Below are positions 25,685 to 37,374 of a stretch of 64,000 nucleotides of DNA, one piece after another. Made by a program: the position numbers and the translations under genes. Positions within the stretch are counted from its first letter, which is position 1; every line of letters begins with the position of its first letter. A model generated the notes under the pieces. The model had not been told where the DNA came from. It saw nothing but the letters and a program-made list of their open reading frames with translations, and did not search any database. The stretch is from Arthrobacter agilis (lineage in GTDB: Bacteria > Actinomycetota > Actinomycetes > Actinomycetales > Micrococcaceae), in contig NZ_VHIM01000006.1 in assembly GCF_006494655.1 (NCBI RefSeq), positions 186,001-250,000 of the forward strand. Reading direction: 5' to 3'.

Positions 25685-27111
25685 CGCTGGTCCTCCCCTG
25701 CAGCAGCGGTCTCGGCGAAGGCTGGTGTGCCCTGCAACCGGGAGCCGTCCGTGCGGTCGATGGTCTGGTGTTCGGGGACGACGGCGGTTTCGCCGTCGTC
25801 GTCGTCGCCTGCCGCGACCGGGGCCGGGCGGAAGTGGACGCGATCGATCCGGCGTCCGTCCATACGTTCCACGGTGAGTGTTCCGGCAGCGACCTCGACG
25901 CAGTCGCCGGCCACGGCCACGCGCCCGAGTTCGGTCAGGATGAACCCGGCCACGGTCTCGTAGCCCGCCTCGTCCGGCACCACGAGCCCCGGGATCTGCA
26001 CCGTGACCTCGTCAGGCCGCATGAGCCCGGGGAAGTACCAGTCCCCCGCCGCGCTCTGCAGCACTCCGGGCTTGAGCTTGTCGTGCTCGTCCTTGACCTC
26101 GCCCACGATCTCCTCGACCAGGTCCTCGAGGGTGGCCACGCCGGCTGTTCCCCCGTACTCGTCGAGGACGACGGCGAGCTGCAGGTTCGCTTCACGCAGC
26201 TCGCTCAGTAGGGAGTCGAGATGCACCGTCTCGGGCACGCGCAGCACGTCCGTCATGATCGTGCCGGCGGGTAGTTCCGCCCGCTTGTGCCGCGGGACGG
26301 CCACGGCCTTCTTCACGTGCACCACGCCGCGGATGTCGTCGGCGGAATCCCCGATCAGCGGGAAGCGGGAGTAGCCGGTGCGGCGCGCCGCCTCGACGAC
26401 GTCCGCGACCGTCTGCCCGGAGTCGATGACCTCCATGCGGATTCGGGGCGTCATGACGTCGGCCGCCGTGCGCTCGGAGAAGCTGAAGGTGCGGGCCAGG
26501 AAGGTCGCCGTGCCCTGGTCCAGGGTGCCCATCTCCGCCGAGCGCCGCACGAGGGACGAGAGCTCCGACGGGGTCCGCGCACCGGAGATCTCCTCCTTGG
26601 CCTCGAGTCCGAAGACGTGGAGGACCCGGTTGGAGAAGCCGTTGAGCACCACGATGGCAGGCTTGAACACGGCCGTGAACACGAGTTGCGGGCGTGCCAG
26701 CGCCCTGCCGACCCGGAACGGGAGGGCGATCGAGAGGTTCTTCGGCACGAGCTCGCCGATGAGCATCGACAGCAGCGTGGCCAGGACCATCGCGATGATG
26801 ATCGACGTCGAGGCGACGAGGGCGTCCGACAGGCCGAGCCCCGCGAGCGGGGTCTCCAGGAGCCTGCCCACGGACGGCTCCATGACGTAGCCGGTCAGCA
26901 GGGTGGTGAGGGTGATCCCCAGCTGGCAGCTCGAGAGCTGCGTCGAGAGGGACTTCAGGCAGCGCAGCAATGGTTCGGCCCGGGTGTCGCCGTCGTCCAC
27001 CGCCTTCTGGACGTACGTCTGGTCGAGGGCCACGAGCGAGAACTCGACGGCCACGAAGAATCCGGTGCCGAGGACGAGGAGCACGCCGGCGGCGAGGTAG
27101 ATCCATTCCAC
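25681..27111 (-). CDS. CNNM/HlyC family protein with CBS and CorC_HlyC domains
   Basis: A 476-residue protein: CNNM domain (about 1-190, GTGFFVAVEFSLVA and LIGELVPKN), CBS pair (about 210-340) and a C-terminal transporter-associated CorC_HlyC domain (about 355-440), ending in an acidic tail. Likely role is divalent cation (Mg2+/Co2+) efflux or its regulation. GTG start at 27111 with GGGGAGGGG 8 bases before it. Paralogue of the next gene. It has a leader of about 190 bases with a strong hairpin. Confidence 0.86.
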   Translation of the reverse strand: MEWIYLAAGVLLVLGTGFFVAVEFSLVALDQTYVQKAVDDGDTRAEPLLRCLKSLSTQLSSCQLGITLTTLLTGYVMEPSVGRLLETPLAGLGLSDALVASTSIIIAMVLATLLSMLIGELVPKNLSIALPFRVGRALARPQLVFTAVFKPAIVVLNGFSNRVLHVFGLEAKEEISGARTPSELSSLVRRSAEMGTLDQGTATFLARTFSFSERTAADVMTPRIRMEVIDSGQTVADVVEAARRTGYSRFPLIGDSADDIRGVVHVKKAVAVPRHKRAELPAGTIMTDVLRVPETVHLDSLLSELREANLQLAVVLDEYGGTAGVATLEDLVEEIVGEVKDEHDKLKPGVLQSAAGDWYFPGLMRPDEVTVQIPGLVVPDEAGYETVAGFILTELGRVAVAGDCVEVAAGTLTVERMDGRRIDRVHFRPAPVAAGDDDDGETAVVPEHQTIDRTDGSRLQGTPAFAETAAAGEDQR

Positions 27112-27309
27112 CGCTACATCCCCTCCCCGGAGAATCGGGGCATGGGATGCAGCGGTTCCCGTCTGAGGGGGTCCGCGATGTCCGAGGCCGAGGCGGCTGC
27201 GTCCTCGCCGGCTCCCGAGACGGGAGCCGGATCGTGCAGCGGATGGGCAAGAGAGGAGGGTATGCCGGCGTCGAGCCGGCCCCTAGAAGGACTGTCCATA
27301 AGGAGGCCA
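27112..27309 (-). other. Long leader of CNNM operon with hairpin and possible leader ORF
   Basis: The untranslated stretch between the presumed promoter and the first CNNM gene. It has a perfect 10-bp stem with a three-base loop (CCGGCTCCCG/CGGGAGCCGG, about 27219-27241) and a smaller CCGGC/GCCGG hairpin. An open frame beginning ATGGACAGT (27299) runs 61 codons and stops at 27114, two bases before the GTG of the CNNM gene. No Shine-Dalgarno precedes it, so translation is doubtful. Confidence 0.35.
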
Positions 27310-27315
27310 AGCATA
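27310..27315 (-). promoter_or_regulatory. -10 box of CNNM operon
   Basis: TATGCT on the minus strand, about 195 bases before the GTG start. Confidence 0.4.
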
Positions 27316-27374
27316 CCGGCTGAGCGACCGCCCGACCCATCGTTCTCCCTGTGATCCTCCCAGGGCTGAACGTG

Positions 27375-28883
<1,509 letters not shown>

Positions 28884-28972
28884 GTGCGTCGCGCGCCGGG
28901 CTCCCACCCGGGCACCTTGCAGACGGCCGCCGGGACCGCGCGCCTGATTGGCTTGTTCGTCGCCCCTGTCAC

Positions 28973-28978
28973 TACACT
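28973..28978 (+). promoter_or_regulatory. -10 box of kgd
   Basis: TACACT, about 85 bases before the kgd start. TTGGCT 19 bases upstream is a poorly spaced -35 candidate. Confidence 0.35.
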
Positions 28979-29062
28979 TGAACAGGGTCCAGACCCGGCT
29001 TTTCAGCCGATCGTGACGACCACTCCGCGCTCAGGGCAACTTACGGAAGAGGCGTATACCAA

Positions 29063-32000
29063 GTGCCAGAACAGACCAGCCACCGTCTACCTGAAGAATT
29101 CGGCGGGAACGAGTGGCTTGTTGACGAGCTCTACGAGCAGTTCCAGAAGGACCGCCACTCGGTGGACCGGAAGTGGTGGGAGCTGTTCGATTCGTTCGAC
29201 GCGGACAGCACGGACAGTGCGAACGGCGGGAACGGCAGGCCCACGACGGACGCCCCGTCACCCCGGGCCGGCGCTGGGGACTCCCCCGACAGCCGCTCGA
29301 ACGGGACCGCCGGGGCCGCGCAGACTCCGCCGGCCCCGCAGGCCGCACCGAATCATCCTCCGACGAAGGAGCTGCCGGTCGTGAAGGCCGAGGCGGCGGC
29401 ACCGAAGGCGTCCGGCGAGAGCCCCGCGAGCACGCAGCAGAGCGGCAAGCCCCCGGTCGCCAACGAGCCGGCAAAGAAGGCGGAGACCTCCCGCGAGGAG
29501 AAGCCCGCCACCAAGCCCATCCCTGCCCAGCTACCGGCCTCCGACCGCAACGGCGACATGGACGAGAACCGCGTGAGCGTTCTCCGCGGCCCCGCCAAGG
29601 CCATCTCCACGAACATGGAGGCGAGCCTCAGCGTTCCCACCGCGACCAGCGTGCGCGCCATCCCGGCGAAGCTGCTGATCGACAACCGGGTGGTCATCAA
29701 CAGCAACCTCGCCCGGGCACGCGGCGGCAAGGTCTCCTTCACCCACCTGATCGGCTACGCGATCATCCGGGCCCTCGCCCAGTTCCCCTCGCAGAACGTC
29801 TACTACGACGTCGTCGACGGAAAGCCCTCCGCGGTCCAGCCCGCCCACGTCAACTTCGGCCTCGCGATCGACATGCCGAAGCCGGACGGCACGCGCTCAC
29901 TCGTGGTGCCGAACATCAAGAAGGCCGAGACCATGAACTTCTCGGAGTTCTGGCACGCCTACGAGGATCTCGTGAAGAAGGCGCGCGGCGGGAAGCTCGG
30001 CGCGGACGACTACGCCGGGACCACCGTGTCCCTGACGAACCCGGGGGGTATCGGTACCGTCCACTCCGTTCCGCGCCTCTCGAAGGGCCAGGCCTGCATC
30101 ATCGGCGCAGGCGCTCTCGAGTACCCGGCGGAGTTCCAGGGTTCGAGCGAGAAGACCCTCGCGAAGCACGCGATCAGCAAGACCATCACCCTGACCTCCA
30201 CCTACGACCACCGGGTCATCCAGGGTGCCGGCAGCGGCGAGTTCCTGCGCATCATCCACCAGCTGCTGCTCGGGGAGCAGGGCTTCTACGACGAGATCTT
30301 CGAGTCACTGCGCATCCCCTACGAGCCGGTGCGCTGGAGTGCCGACATCCAGGTCGATCCCATGGACCAGATCAACAAGGTCGCCCGGATCCAGCAGCTC
30401 ATCCACTCGTACCGTGTCCGCGGCCATCTCATGGCGGACACCAACCCGCTCGAGTACGTCCAGCGCAAGCACGCCGACCTCGACATCCGTACGCATGGCC
30501 TCACCCTGTGGGACCTCGACCGCGAATGGCCCACGGGCGGCTTCGGCGGCAAGCAGATGCTCAAGTTCCGGGACATGCTCGGCGTTCTCCGGGATGCCTA
30601 CTGCCGCACCACCGGGATCGAGTACATGCACCTCCAGGACCCGGAGGAACGCCAGTGGTTCCAGGACGAGCTGGAGCACCCGTATTCGAAGCCCAGCCGC
30701 GAGGAGCAGCTGCGCATCCTGCACAAGCTGAACTCGGCCGAAGCATTCGAGACCTTCCTGCAGACGAAGTTCGTCGGACAGAAGCGCTTCTCCCTCGAGG
30801 GCGGCGAGTCGCTGATCCCGCTCCTGGACGCCGTCATCTCCGGAGCAGCCGATGACGGCCTCGACGAGGTGGCCATCGGCATGGCCCACCGCGGCCGCCT
30901 GAACGTCCTCACCAACATCGCGGGCAAGACCTACGCGCAGGTCTTCCGCGAGTTCGAGGGAACGCAGGACCCTCGCTCGGTCCAGGGCTCGGGCGACGTG
31001 AAGTACCACCTCGGCACCGAGGGGACGTTCACCTCCGACGCCGGCAACGAGACGAAGGTCTACCTGGCCGCGAACCCGTCCCACCTCGAGGCCGTCGACC
31101 CCGTGCTCGAAGGCATCGTCCGGGCGAAGCAGGATCTGCTGGACCAGGGGGACGACTTCCCGGTCCTGCCGATCCTCATCCACGGCGATGCGGCCTTCGC
31201 CGGCCAGGGCGTGGTCGCGGAGACCCTGAACCTCTCGCAGCTGCGTGGCTACCGCACGGGCGGCACCATCCACGTGATCGTCAACAACCAGGTCGGCTTC
31301 ACCACCAGCCCGACATCGTCGCGCTCCTCCGTGTACTCGACCGACGTCGCCAAGATGGTGCAGGCACCGATCTTCCACGTCAACGGGGACGATCCCGAGG
31401 CCGTGGTGCGCGTCGCGCAGATGGCCTACCAGTTCCGCCAGCGGTTCAACAAGGATGTCGTCATCGACATGGTCTGCTACCGCCGCCGCGGACACAACGA
31501 GGGCGATGACCCCTCGATGACGCAGCCGATGATGTACAACCTGATCGAGGCGAAGCGCTCGGTACGCAAGCTGTACACCGAGGCGCTGATCGGCCGCGGG
31601 GACATCACGCAGGAAGAGGCCGAGCAGGCCCTGCGCGACTACCAGGAGCGGCTGGAGCGCGTCTTCGCGGAGACACACGCCGCGCAGACCTCACCCATCC
31701 CGATCGTGACCAAGGACCCGCAGGCGGTGTCCGATCTCGAGCGCCCCTACGCACAGCAGTCGGACGGTCGCGAGAGCGACGCCCCGCAGACGGCCATCAG
31801 TGCCGAGACGCTGGCTCACATCGGCGGCGCCCACACGTCGATCCCGGACGGCTTCACCGTCCACCCGAAGCTCAAGGCACTGCTCGAGAAGCGTGAGCAG
31901 ATGTCCCGCGAAGGCGGCATCGACTGGGGCTTCGGCGAGATCGCGGCCTTCGGGTCCCTGCTCATGGAGGGCGTGCCCGTGCGGCTCGCCGGCCAGGACT

Positions 32001-32941
32001 CGCGGCGCGGGACCTTCGTGCAGCGGCATGCGGTCTTCCACGACCGCGCGACGGGCCATGAGTGGCTGCCGCTCGACGACCTCGCGCAGGACCAGGCGAA
32101 GTTCTGGGTCTACGACTCGCTGCTCAGCGAGTACGCGGCCATGGGCTTCGAATACGGCTACTCGGTGGAGCGTCCCGATGCGCTCGTGATCTGGGAGGCG
32201 CAGTTCGGCGACTTCGTCAACGGTGCGCAGACCATCATCGACGAGTTCATCAGCTCCGCGGAGCAGAAGTGGGGCCAGCGGTCCTCGCTGGTACTCATGC
32301 TGCCGCACGGCTACGAGGGGCAGGGGCCCGACCACTCGTCCGCCCGGATCGAGCGTTTCCTGCAGATGTGCGCCGAGCAGAACATGGTGGTGGCCAATCC
32401 GAGCAGCGCGGCCTCGCACTTCCACCTGCTGCGGAGGCACGCGTACAACCGTCCCCGGAAGCCGCTGGTGATCTTCACACCGAAGCAGCTGCTGCGCCTC
32501 AAGGGGGCCGCCAGCTCCGTGGAGGACTTCACGCAGGGCACGTTCCGTCCCCTCATCACGGACACTCTGGACACGCCCGGGGACGGCGTGGAACGCGTGA
32601 TCCTGGTCTCCGGCCGGCTGTACTACGATCTGCTGGCCGCCCGCCAGAAACTCGATGATCCCAAGACCGCCATCGTCCGGGTGGAGCAGCTGTATCCACT
32701 GCCGGTCGAGGAGATCCGCGCGGCCCTCGCGACCTATCCGGAGGCGGAGGTGGTCTGGGCGCAGGACGAGCCGGCGAACCAGGGCCCCTGGCCGTTCATC
32801 GGGCTCAACCTGCCGCAGGAGCTCGACAGGACCATGCGCCTGGCCAGCCGCCCGGCCTCCGCCTCGACGGCCACCGGTTCCGCGAAGAACCACGCGCTGG
32901 AGCAGGAACTCCTCATCAAGAAGGCGTTCGGCCGGCAGTAG
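29063..32941 (+). CDS. kgd: Multifunctional 2-oxoglutarate metabolism enzyme (Kgd/OdhA)
   Basis: A 1292-residue fusion typical of Actinomycetales. A short E1-type N-terminal segment (about 14-48) is followed by a Pro/Ala/Lys-rich linker (about 50-150), an E2 succinyltransferase catalytic domain (about 160-395, active His383 in [10 protein letters not shown]) and the E1o thiamine diphosphate decarboxylase (about 420-1290, with [14 protein letters not shown] and VNNQVGFTT for cofactor binding). It lacks a lipoyl domain and must borrow it from the pyruvate dehydrogenase E2. Acts in the TCA cycle; family members are inhibited by the FHA protein GarA/OdhI. GTG start with GGAAGAGG about 10 bases upstream. 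Confidence 0.96.
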   Translation: MPEQTSHRLPEEFGGNEWLVDELYEQFQKDRHSVDRKWWELFDSFDADSTDSANGGNGRPTTDAPSPRAGAGDSPDSRSNGTAGAAQTPPAPQAAPNHPPTKELPVVKAEAAAPKASGESPASTQQSGKPPVANEPAKKAETSREEKPATKPIPAQLPASDRNGDMDENRVSVLRGPAKAISTNMEASLSVPTATSVRAIPAKLLIDNRVVINSNLARARGGKVSFTHLIGYAIIRALAQFPSQNVYYDVVDGKPSAVQPAHVNFGLAIDMPKPDGTRSLVVPNIKKAETMNFSEFWHAYEDLVKKARGGKLGADDYAGTTVSLTNPGGIGTVHSVPRLSKGQACIIGAGALEYPAEFQGSSEKTLAKHAISKTITLTSTYDHRVIQGAGSGEFLRIIHQLLLGEQGFYDEIFESLRIPYEPVRWSADIQVDPMDQINKVARIQQLIHSYRVRGHLMADTNPLEYVQRKHADLDIRTHGLTLWDLDREWPTGGFGGKQMLKFRDMLGVLRDAYCRTTGIEYMHLQDPEERQWFQDELEHPYSKPSREEQLRILHKLNSAEAFETFLQTKFVGQKRFSLEGGESLIPLLDAVISGAADDGLDEVAIGMAHRGRLNVLTNIAGKTYAQVFREFEGTQDPRSVQGSGDVKYHLGTEGTFTSDAGNETKVYLAANPSHLEAVDPVLEGIVRAKQDLLDQGDDFPVLPILIHGDAAFAGQGVVAETLNLSQLRGYRTGGTIHVIVNNQVGFTTSPTSSRSSVYSTDVAKMVQAPIFHVNGDDPEAVVRVAQMAYQFRQRFNKDVVIDMVCYRRRGHNEGDDPSMTQPMMYNLIEAKRSVRKLYTEALIGRGDITQEEAEQALRDYQERLERVFAETHAAQTSPIPIVTKDPQAVSDLERPYAQQSDGRESDAPQTAISAETLAHIGGAHTSIPDGFTVHPKLKALLEKREQMSREGGIDWGFGEIAAFGSLLMEGVPVRLAGQDSRRGTFVQRHAVFHDRATGHEWLPLDDLAQDQAKFWVYDSLLSEYAAMGFEYGYSVERPDALVIWEAQFGDFVNGAQTIIDEFISSAEQKWGQRSSLVLMLPHGYEGQGPDHSSARIERFLQMCAEQNMVVANPSSAASHFHLLRRHAYNRPRKPLVIFTPKQLLRLKGAASSVEDFTQGTFRPLITDTLDTPGDGVERVILVSGRLYYDLLAARQKLDDPKTAIVRVEQLYPLPVEEIRAALATYPEAEVVWAQDEPANQGPWPFIGLNLPQELDRTMRLASRPASASTATGSAKNHALEQELLIKKAFGRQ

Positions 32942-32959
32942 TAAGCCATCAGTATGATG

Positions 32960-32994
32960 TCAGGTGGGGTCCAGAGCCCCACCTGATGTCTTTA
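32960..32994 (+). terminator. Terminator after kgd
   Basis: A perfect 10-bp stem (32960-32969 with 32977-32986), seven-base loop, then TGTCTTTA. Confidence 0.75.
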
Positions 32995-33073
32995 ACGGCG
33001 ATGGGGGCCGGCAGCGGTATCCGCCAGCTCCCGAAGACATCCGCACTCCGACGACCAGCACACCGAGGGACCA

Positions 33074-33673
33074 GTGGAACAACGCAGAATCCGGCTAGCA
33101 GCAGTGGGCGACGAACTCCTTGCGGGGCTCGGTGATCCGCGTGCGCTCGGGTGGCTCGGTCGCGTGATGGCGAGGACCAGGCCGGAGAATGTGTGGGTGG
33201 AGTCCTACAGCCTCGCGGCGCCGGACGAAGGCACCGAGGCACTCGCCAACCGATGGCTGCAGGAGGTGGGGCGGCGCTTCGCGGAGGGCTTCGAGAACCG
33301 CCTCGTGATCGGACTCTCCGACCGGGACCTCGATCTCGAGCTGTCGACCGCGCGCAGCAGACTCAATCTCGCGAACATCCTGGACGGTGCCGCACAGATG
33401 AGCGTCAAGGTGCTTGTCGTCGGCCCTCCCCCGGGCCTCGATGCCGAGCGCAACCGCCGCCTCGCGGACCTGTCCGCCGCCTTCGGTGACGTCACCACCC
33501 GACGCAAGCACGTCTTCGTCGACACGTTCACCCCCCTGCTGGCGCACGAGCAGTGGCGCCACGATCTCGCGGCGAACGGCGGTGCCCCCGGGCAGGCCGG
33601 CTACGGCCTCATGGCATGGCTCGTCCTGCACCGCGGCTGGTTCCAATGGCTGGACGTGCCGGCGCCGGAGTGA
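33074..33673 (+). CDS. SGNH/GDSL-fold protein lacking catalytic residues
   Basis: A 199-residue protein with the layout of a GDSL/SGNH esterase: block I at the N-terminus, block III (GLSDRDLDLELSTARSRLNLANIL) near residue 80 and block V (APGQAGYGLMAWLVL) near the C-terminus. The nucleophile motif GDS reads GDE (residues 12-14), the oxyanion-hole Asn of GxND is Ser, and the DxxH of block V reads NGGA. All three key positions are therefore changed and hydrolysis is unlikely. A binding or structural role is possible. GTG start with GAGGGA upstream; a terminator separates it from kgd, so it may have its own promoter. Confidence 0.75.
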   Translation: MEQRRIRLAAVGDELLAGLGDPRALGWLGRVMARTRPENVWVESYSLAAPDEGTEALANRWLQEVGRRFAEGFENRLVIGLSDRDLDLELSTARSRLNLANILDGAAQMSVKVLVVGPPPGLDAERNRRLADLSAAFGDVTTRRKHVFVDTFTPLLAHEQWRHDLAANGGAPGQAGYGLMAWLVLHRGWFQWLDVPAPE

Positions 33674-33739
33674 GCGGCGCGGGAGCAGAGTCGGCGCCGT
33701 GCCCGCAGCGCGGAGGACCGGCCCCATCGTGAGCGAAAG

Positions 33740-33773
33740 AGCCCCGTGGACACCCTGTCCGCGGGGCTTTTGC
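33740..33773 (+). terminator. Terminator after SGNH-fold gene
   Basis: Stem AGCCCCG/CGGGGCT plus GGACA/TGTCC with a three-base loop (33740-33768), followed by TTT. Confidence 0.75.
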
Positions 33774-33857
33774 CGTAGACAGGGGCCTTATGTTTCGCTC
33801 AGGTAACAAGTGGGTTATCAATGGTTCACTGAGTGTCCGAAGGCAACTGATCTTCGC

Positions 33858-33863
33858 TATGCT
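33858..33863 (+). promoter_or_regulatory. -10 box of peptide ABC operon
   Basis: TATGCT, about 86 bases before the binding-protein start. No convincing -35. Confidence 0.4.
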
Positions 33864-33949
33864 GTCCCAGTGTGATTGCCGTCACTGCCGCAATCCGCCC
33901 CGGGGAACCTGTTTCCGTTCCTCGCGCCAAGCACAGTAAGGACTATCGA

Positions 33950-35731
33950 ATGCGTAATAAGCGCACAATGACGCTCGCCGCACTGTCCATCGGAGCGCTC
34001 ATGCTGAGTGCCTGTGGATCGGCGGGCGGTACTGCCGAGACGCCCGCGTCGGAAGGTGCCGAGGAGAATCTCGCCTCGACCATCAACATCGCGATCAGCC
34101 AGGCGCCGACCGCATACAACGGCGGGACAGCAGCAACGAACGCTGTGTACAACACCTACGTCGACAACCTGACGACGAGCTCGTGGGTCGCGTTCAACGC
34201 CGATGGCAACCTCGAGAAGAACGAGGAGTTCGGCACCTACGAGAAGACCAGCGACGATCCGCTGACCGTCAAGTACACCATCAACGAAGATGCTGTCTGG
34301 TCCGACGGTACGGCGATCGACTTCGACGACGTCCTCCTGCAGTGGGCCGCCTTCTCCGGCACCCACCCCAGCGGCGAGACGGATGCCGAGTCGGGCGAGG
34401 AAGCGGACCTGTTCCTCGCCTCCTCCACCAACGGCTTCGGCCAGATGGAGATGCCCGAGGGCGAGCCGGGCGCCAAGGAGTTCGAGGTCGTCTACTCCGA
34501 GCCCTACGCCGACTGGGAGTCGGTGATGTCGACGTCGCTCATGCCGGCCCACATCGCCGCCGAGCAGGCCGGCCTGTCCGCGGACGGCGACGGAGCCGAG
34601 CTCATCGAGGCCATCCAGTCCGACGACACCGAGACCCTCACGCCGGTCGCCGAGTTCTGGAACACCGGCTGGAACTACGAGGCCGACCTCCCGACCCTGC
34701 CGGACACCGACCTGCTGCCGTCATCGGGACCGTACAAGCTCGACAACGCCACCAACGGCACCCTGACCCTGGTCAAGAACGATCAGTACTGGGGCGAGGA
34801 GCGCGCGGGCAAGACGGACACGATCGTCTTCAAGACCATCGTCGACGAGGAGGCCGTCCAGGCGCTCCAGAACGGCGACGTCGACATCATCGAGCCCTCC
34901 AGCCCCACGGTCGACACCAAGACCGCGCTCGAGCAGATCGGTGAGACGGTCACCGTGGACACCGGCCAGTCGCTGACCTTCTCCCACGTCGACCTCGACC
35001 AGCGTCCAGGCGCCGTCTTCGAGGACCTGAAGGTGCGCCAGGCCTTCGCCGCGTGCATCCCGAGGGCCGACATGGTCGACAAGTTCGTGACCCCGGTCGA
35101 TCCTTCCGGATCCGTCCTGAACCTGCACGAGTACCAGCCGGCCCAGGCCGACTACCAGACCGTGCTCGACGGCGCACCCGCCGCCCAGGGGGACGGCGTC
35201 GCCGACATCGAGAAGGCCAAGTCCCTGCTCGAGGAAGCCGGCAAGACCGAGCCCGTGAAGGTCTCCATGATGTTCGCGTCGACCAGCCAGCTGCGTGCCG
35301 ACCAGGTAGCCCTCGTGAAGGACTCCTGCGACCAGGCAGGTTTCGAGATCACCCCCCAGCCCGAGGCCGAGTGGAGCGCCAAGCTCTCCCAGCCGGGCGC
35401 CTGGGACGCCGTGGTCTTCGGTTGGGCCGGCTCCGGTCTCGTCGCCTCCGGTGAGTCCATCTACGTCTCCGAGGGTGAGCAGAACTTCGGCGGCTACGCC
35501 GACGACGAGGTCGACCGCATCTGGGGCGAGATCGTCACCAATACGGACACCGAGCAGGTCATCCCGCTGAAGACGGAACTCGAGCAACGCCTCGCCGAGA
35601 CGCAGTACAACGTGGTCCTCTACGCGAACCCGAACATCGCGGGTTACTCCTCCAAGCTCGAGGGCGTGGAACTGAACCCGACGCAGACCGGGATCACCTG
35701 GAACGCCTACAGCTGGACGAAGCAGAACTGA
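33950..35731 (+). CDS. Peptide ABC transporter substrate-binding lipoprotein
   Basis: A 593-residue SBP_bac_5 family receptor, anchored by lipobox LSAC (Cys22) and facing outward. The body shows the family pattern, including YTINEDAVWSDGTAIDFDDVLLQW near residue 105 and the C-terminal QTGITWNAYSW. It captures di- or oligopeptides, possibly other solutes, for the importer encoded downstream. The ATG at 33950 is chosen because it gives a proper signal peptide and has AAGGA upstream; an in-frame GTG at 33872 would put 26 polar residues before the signal. Confidence 0.9.
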   Translation: MRNKRTMTLAALSIGALMLSACGSAGGTAETPASEGAEENLASTINIAISQAPTAYNGGTAATNAVYNTYVDNLTTSSWVAFNADGNLEKNEEFGTYEKTSDDPLTVKYTINEDAVWSDGTAIDFDDVLLQWAAFSGTHPSGETDAESGEEADLFLASSTNGFGQMEMPEGEPGAKEFEVVYSEPYADWESVMSTSLMPAHIAAEQAGLSADGDGAELIEAIQSDDTETLTPVAEFWNTGWNYEADLPTLPDTDLLPSSGPYKLDNATNGTLTLVKNDQYWGEERAGKTDTIVFKTIVDEEAVQALQNGDVDIIEPSSPTVDTKTALEQIGETVTVDTGQSLTFSHVDLDQRPGAVFEDLKVRQAFAACIPRADMVDKFVTPVDPSGSVLNLHEYQPAQADYQTVLDGAPAAQGDGVADIEKAKSLLEEAGKTEPVKVSMMFASTSQLRADQVALVKDSCDQAGFEITPQPEAEWSAKLSQPGAWDAVVFGWAGSGLVASGESIYVSEGEQNFGGYADDEVDRIWGEIVTNTDTEQVIPLKTELEQRLAETQYNVVLYANPNIAGYSSKLEGVELNPTQTGITWNAYSWTKQN

Positions 35732-35755
35732 TCGCCTCCTCCGGATAAAGCATGA

Positions 35756-35785
35756 GGACGGGCAGGCCCTCGGGCCTGCCCGTCC
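35756..35785 (+). other. Strong intra-operon hairpin
   Basis: A 14-bp inverted repeat (35756-35769 with 35772-35785) between the binding-protein and permease genes, without a T run. Such hairpins often protect the upstream mRNA and so raise the binding protein above the permeases (inferred). Confidence 0.6.
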
Positions 35786-35833
35786 GTGCGCCCGGCCCCG
35801 CATCAGTCTGCACCGTTTCCTAGGAGCCCCTCC

Positions 35834-37366
35834 GTGTTCTACTTCATCGCCAAGCGCACCATCATCTCGTTCTTCATCATGCTCGCGGCCACCACTCTGA
35901 TGTACTTCCTCACCATCTCGTCGGGCGATCCCTTCGAGGACCTCGGTGAGACGAGCGGGCCCGAGAAGGCCGCGACGATCGCGGCCCGCACGGCCGCCAT
36001 GAATCTCGACGTACCACCCATCCCCCGGTACTTCCTCTGGCTGCAGGACGTGGGCCACTGCCTCGTCCCCGGCGGGATCTCCTGCACGCTCGGGCAGGAC
36101 CGCACCGGCGCGGACGTGCTGCCCCAGCTCCAGAACGCCATGGGCTCGACACTGCGCCTCGTGGTCGTCGCCACGGTCCTCGCCCTGGTCCTCGGCGTCG
36201 TCGTCGGCATCGTCACGGCGATCCGCCAGTACAGCACGTTCGACTACTCCGTCACCTTCGTCTCCTTTCTCCTGTTCTCGCTGCCGCTGTTCTGGCTCTC
36301 CACGCTGCTCAAGCAGTACCTGGCGATCGACCTCAACACCTGGCTCTCGAATCCGCAATTCTCCTATCTGACGATCGCGCTGATCGGGGTGGTCGCCGGC
36401 GTGATCTGGGCGGTCGTCGTGGGCGGCGACCGCAGGCGCCGCCTCATGGTCTTCGGCGTGGCCGCCGCTGCCACCGCCCTCGCGCTGTACCTCCTGCTCG
36501 TGACCCGATGGTTCGTGAACCCCGGCTTCGGTGTGGTCGGGATGCTCGTCTCCGCCGCCGGGATCGCGGTCCTGTGGACCGCACTGCTCGCCGGTTTCCG
36601 TCGCCGTCGCGTGCTGAACGCGGCGCTCGCCGCCGGCGCGGTGAGTTTCGCCGGCTACCTCGTCTCCATCCCCCTGCTGACCGATCCCACGTGGCTCGTC
36701 GTCGTCGCCCTGGTCATCGTCATGGCGGTCGTCTCCTACGTCGTCGCCGGAGCCGTCGGCGGACCGTTCCGTGCGCAGGCAGCCAAGATCGGCGCGGTGA
36801 TCGCCGTCTCGGTCAGCCTGCTGATCCTGCTCGACAGGCTGCTGCAGGCCTACCCCACACTCTCGGCGAAAGCCGGCGGGCGCCCGATCCCCACCACGGG
36901 CTCGCAGTCCGCGAACCTCGCGGGCACGTTCTGGGAGATCAACCTTGACTACGCGCTGCACCTGATCCTGCCGACCATCGCCCTGACGCTGATCTCCTTC
37001 GCCACCTACACCAGGTACACGAGGGCCAGCCAGCTCGATGTCATGAACCAGGACTACATCCGCACGGCCCGGGCCAAGGGCCTCAGCGAGCGGACCGTCC
37101 TCGTGAAGCACGCCTTCCGCAATGCGATGATCCCCATCACCACGCTGATGGCGTTCGACTTCGCGGGCGTCCTCGGCGGCGCGGTCATCACCGAGCAGGT
37201 GTTCGGCTGGAACGGCATGGGCAAGATGTTCGTCGACGGTATCGCCACCGTCGACCCGGGGCCGGTCATGGCCTTCTTCCTCGTCGTCGGAACCGCGGCC
37301 GTGCTGTTCAACATGCTGGCCGACATCGCCTACGCCTTCCTCGACCCTCGCATCACCCTGAGCTAG
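35834..37366 (+). CDS. Peptide ABC transporter permease (DppB-like, enlarged)
   Basis: A 510-residue membrane permease, against about 310-340 for usual DppB/OppB. The N-terminal helix and the extracytoplasmic loop are followed by the first core helices (about 110-175), then an insert of about 170 residues with roughly six further hydrophobic helices (about 178-345), then the C-terminal core with the EAA loop (QDYIRTARAKGLSE near 410) and the last helices. GTG start at 35834 with AGGAG upstream. Pairs with the next permease. Confidence 0.88.
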   Translation: MFYFIAKRTIISFFIMLAATTLMYFLTISSGDPFEDLGETSGPEKAATIAARTAAMNLDVPPIPRYFLWLQDVGHCLVPGGISCTLGQDRTGADVLPQLQNAMGSTLRLVVVATVLALVLGVVVGIVTAIRQYSTFDYSVTFVSFLLFSLPLFWLSTLLKQYLAIDLNTWLSNPQFSYLTIALIGVVAGVIWAVVVGGDRRRRLMVFGVAAAATALALYLLLVTRWFVNPGFGVVGMLVSAAGIAVLWTALLAGFRRRRVLNAALAAGAVSFAGYLVSIPLLTDPTWLVVVALVIVMAVVSYVVAGAVGGPFRAQAAKIGAVIAVSVSLLILLDRLLQAYPTLSAKAGGRPIPTTGSQSANLAGTFWEINLDYALHLILPTIALTLISFATYTRYTRASQLDVMNQDYIRTARAKGLSERTVLVKHAFRNAMIPITTLMAFDFAGVLGGAVITEQVFGWNGMGKMFVDGIATVDPGPVMAFFLVVGTAAVLFNMLADIAYAFLDPRITLS

Positions 37367-37374
37367 GACCCATC

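Noticed and set aside
27112..27309. Known Mg2+ (M-box) or Mn2+ (yybP-ykoY) riboswitch in the CNNM leader
   Set aside because: Length and gene context fit, but I could not find the conserved core of either class. A covariance-model search would settle it.
33872..33949. Upstream in-frame GTG start for the peptide-binding protein
   Set aside because: Would place 26 polar residues before the lipoprotein signal peptide. The ATG at 33950 has AAGGA and a normal signal.
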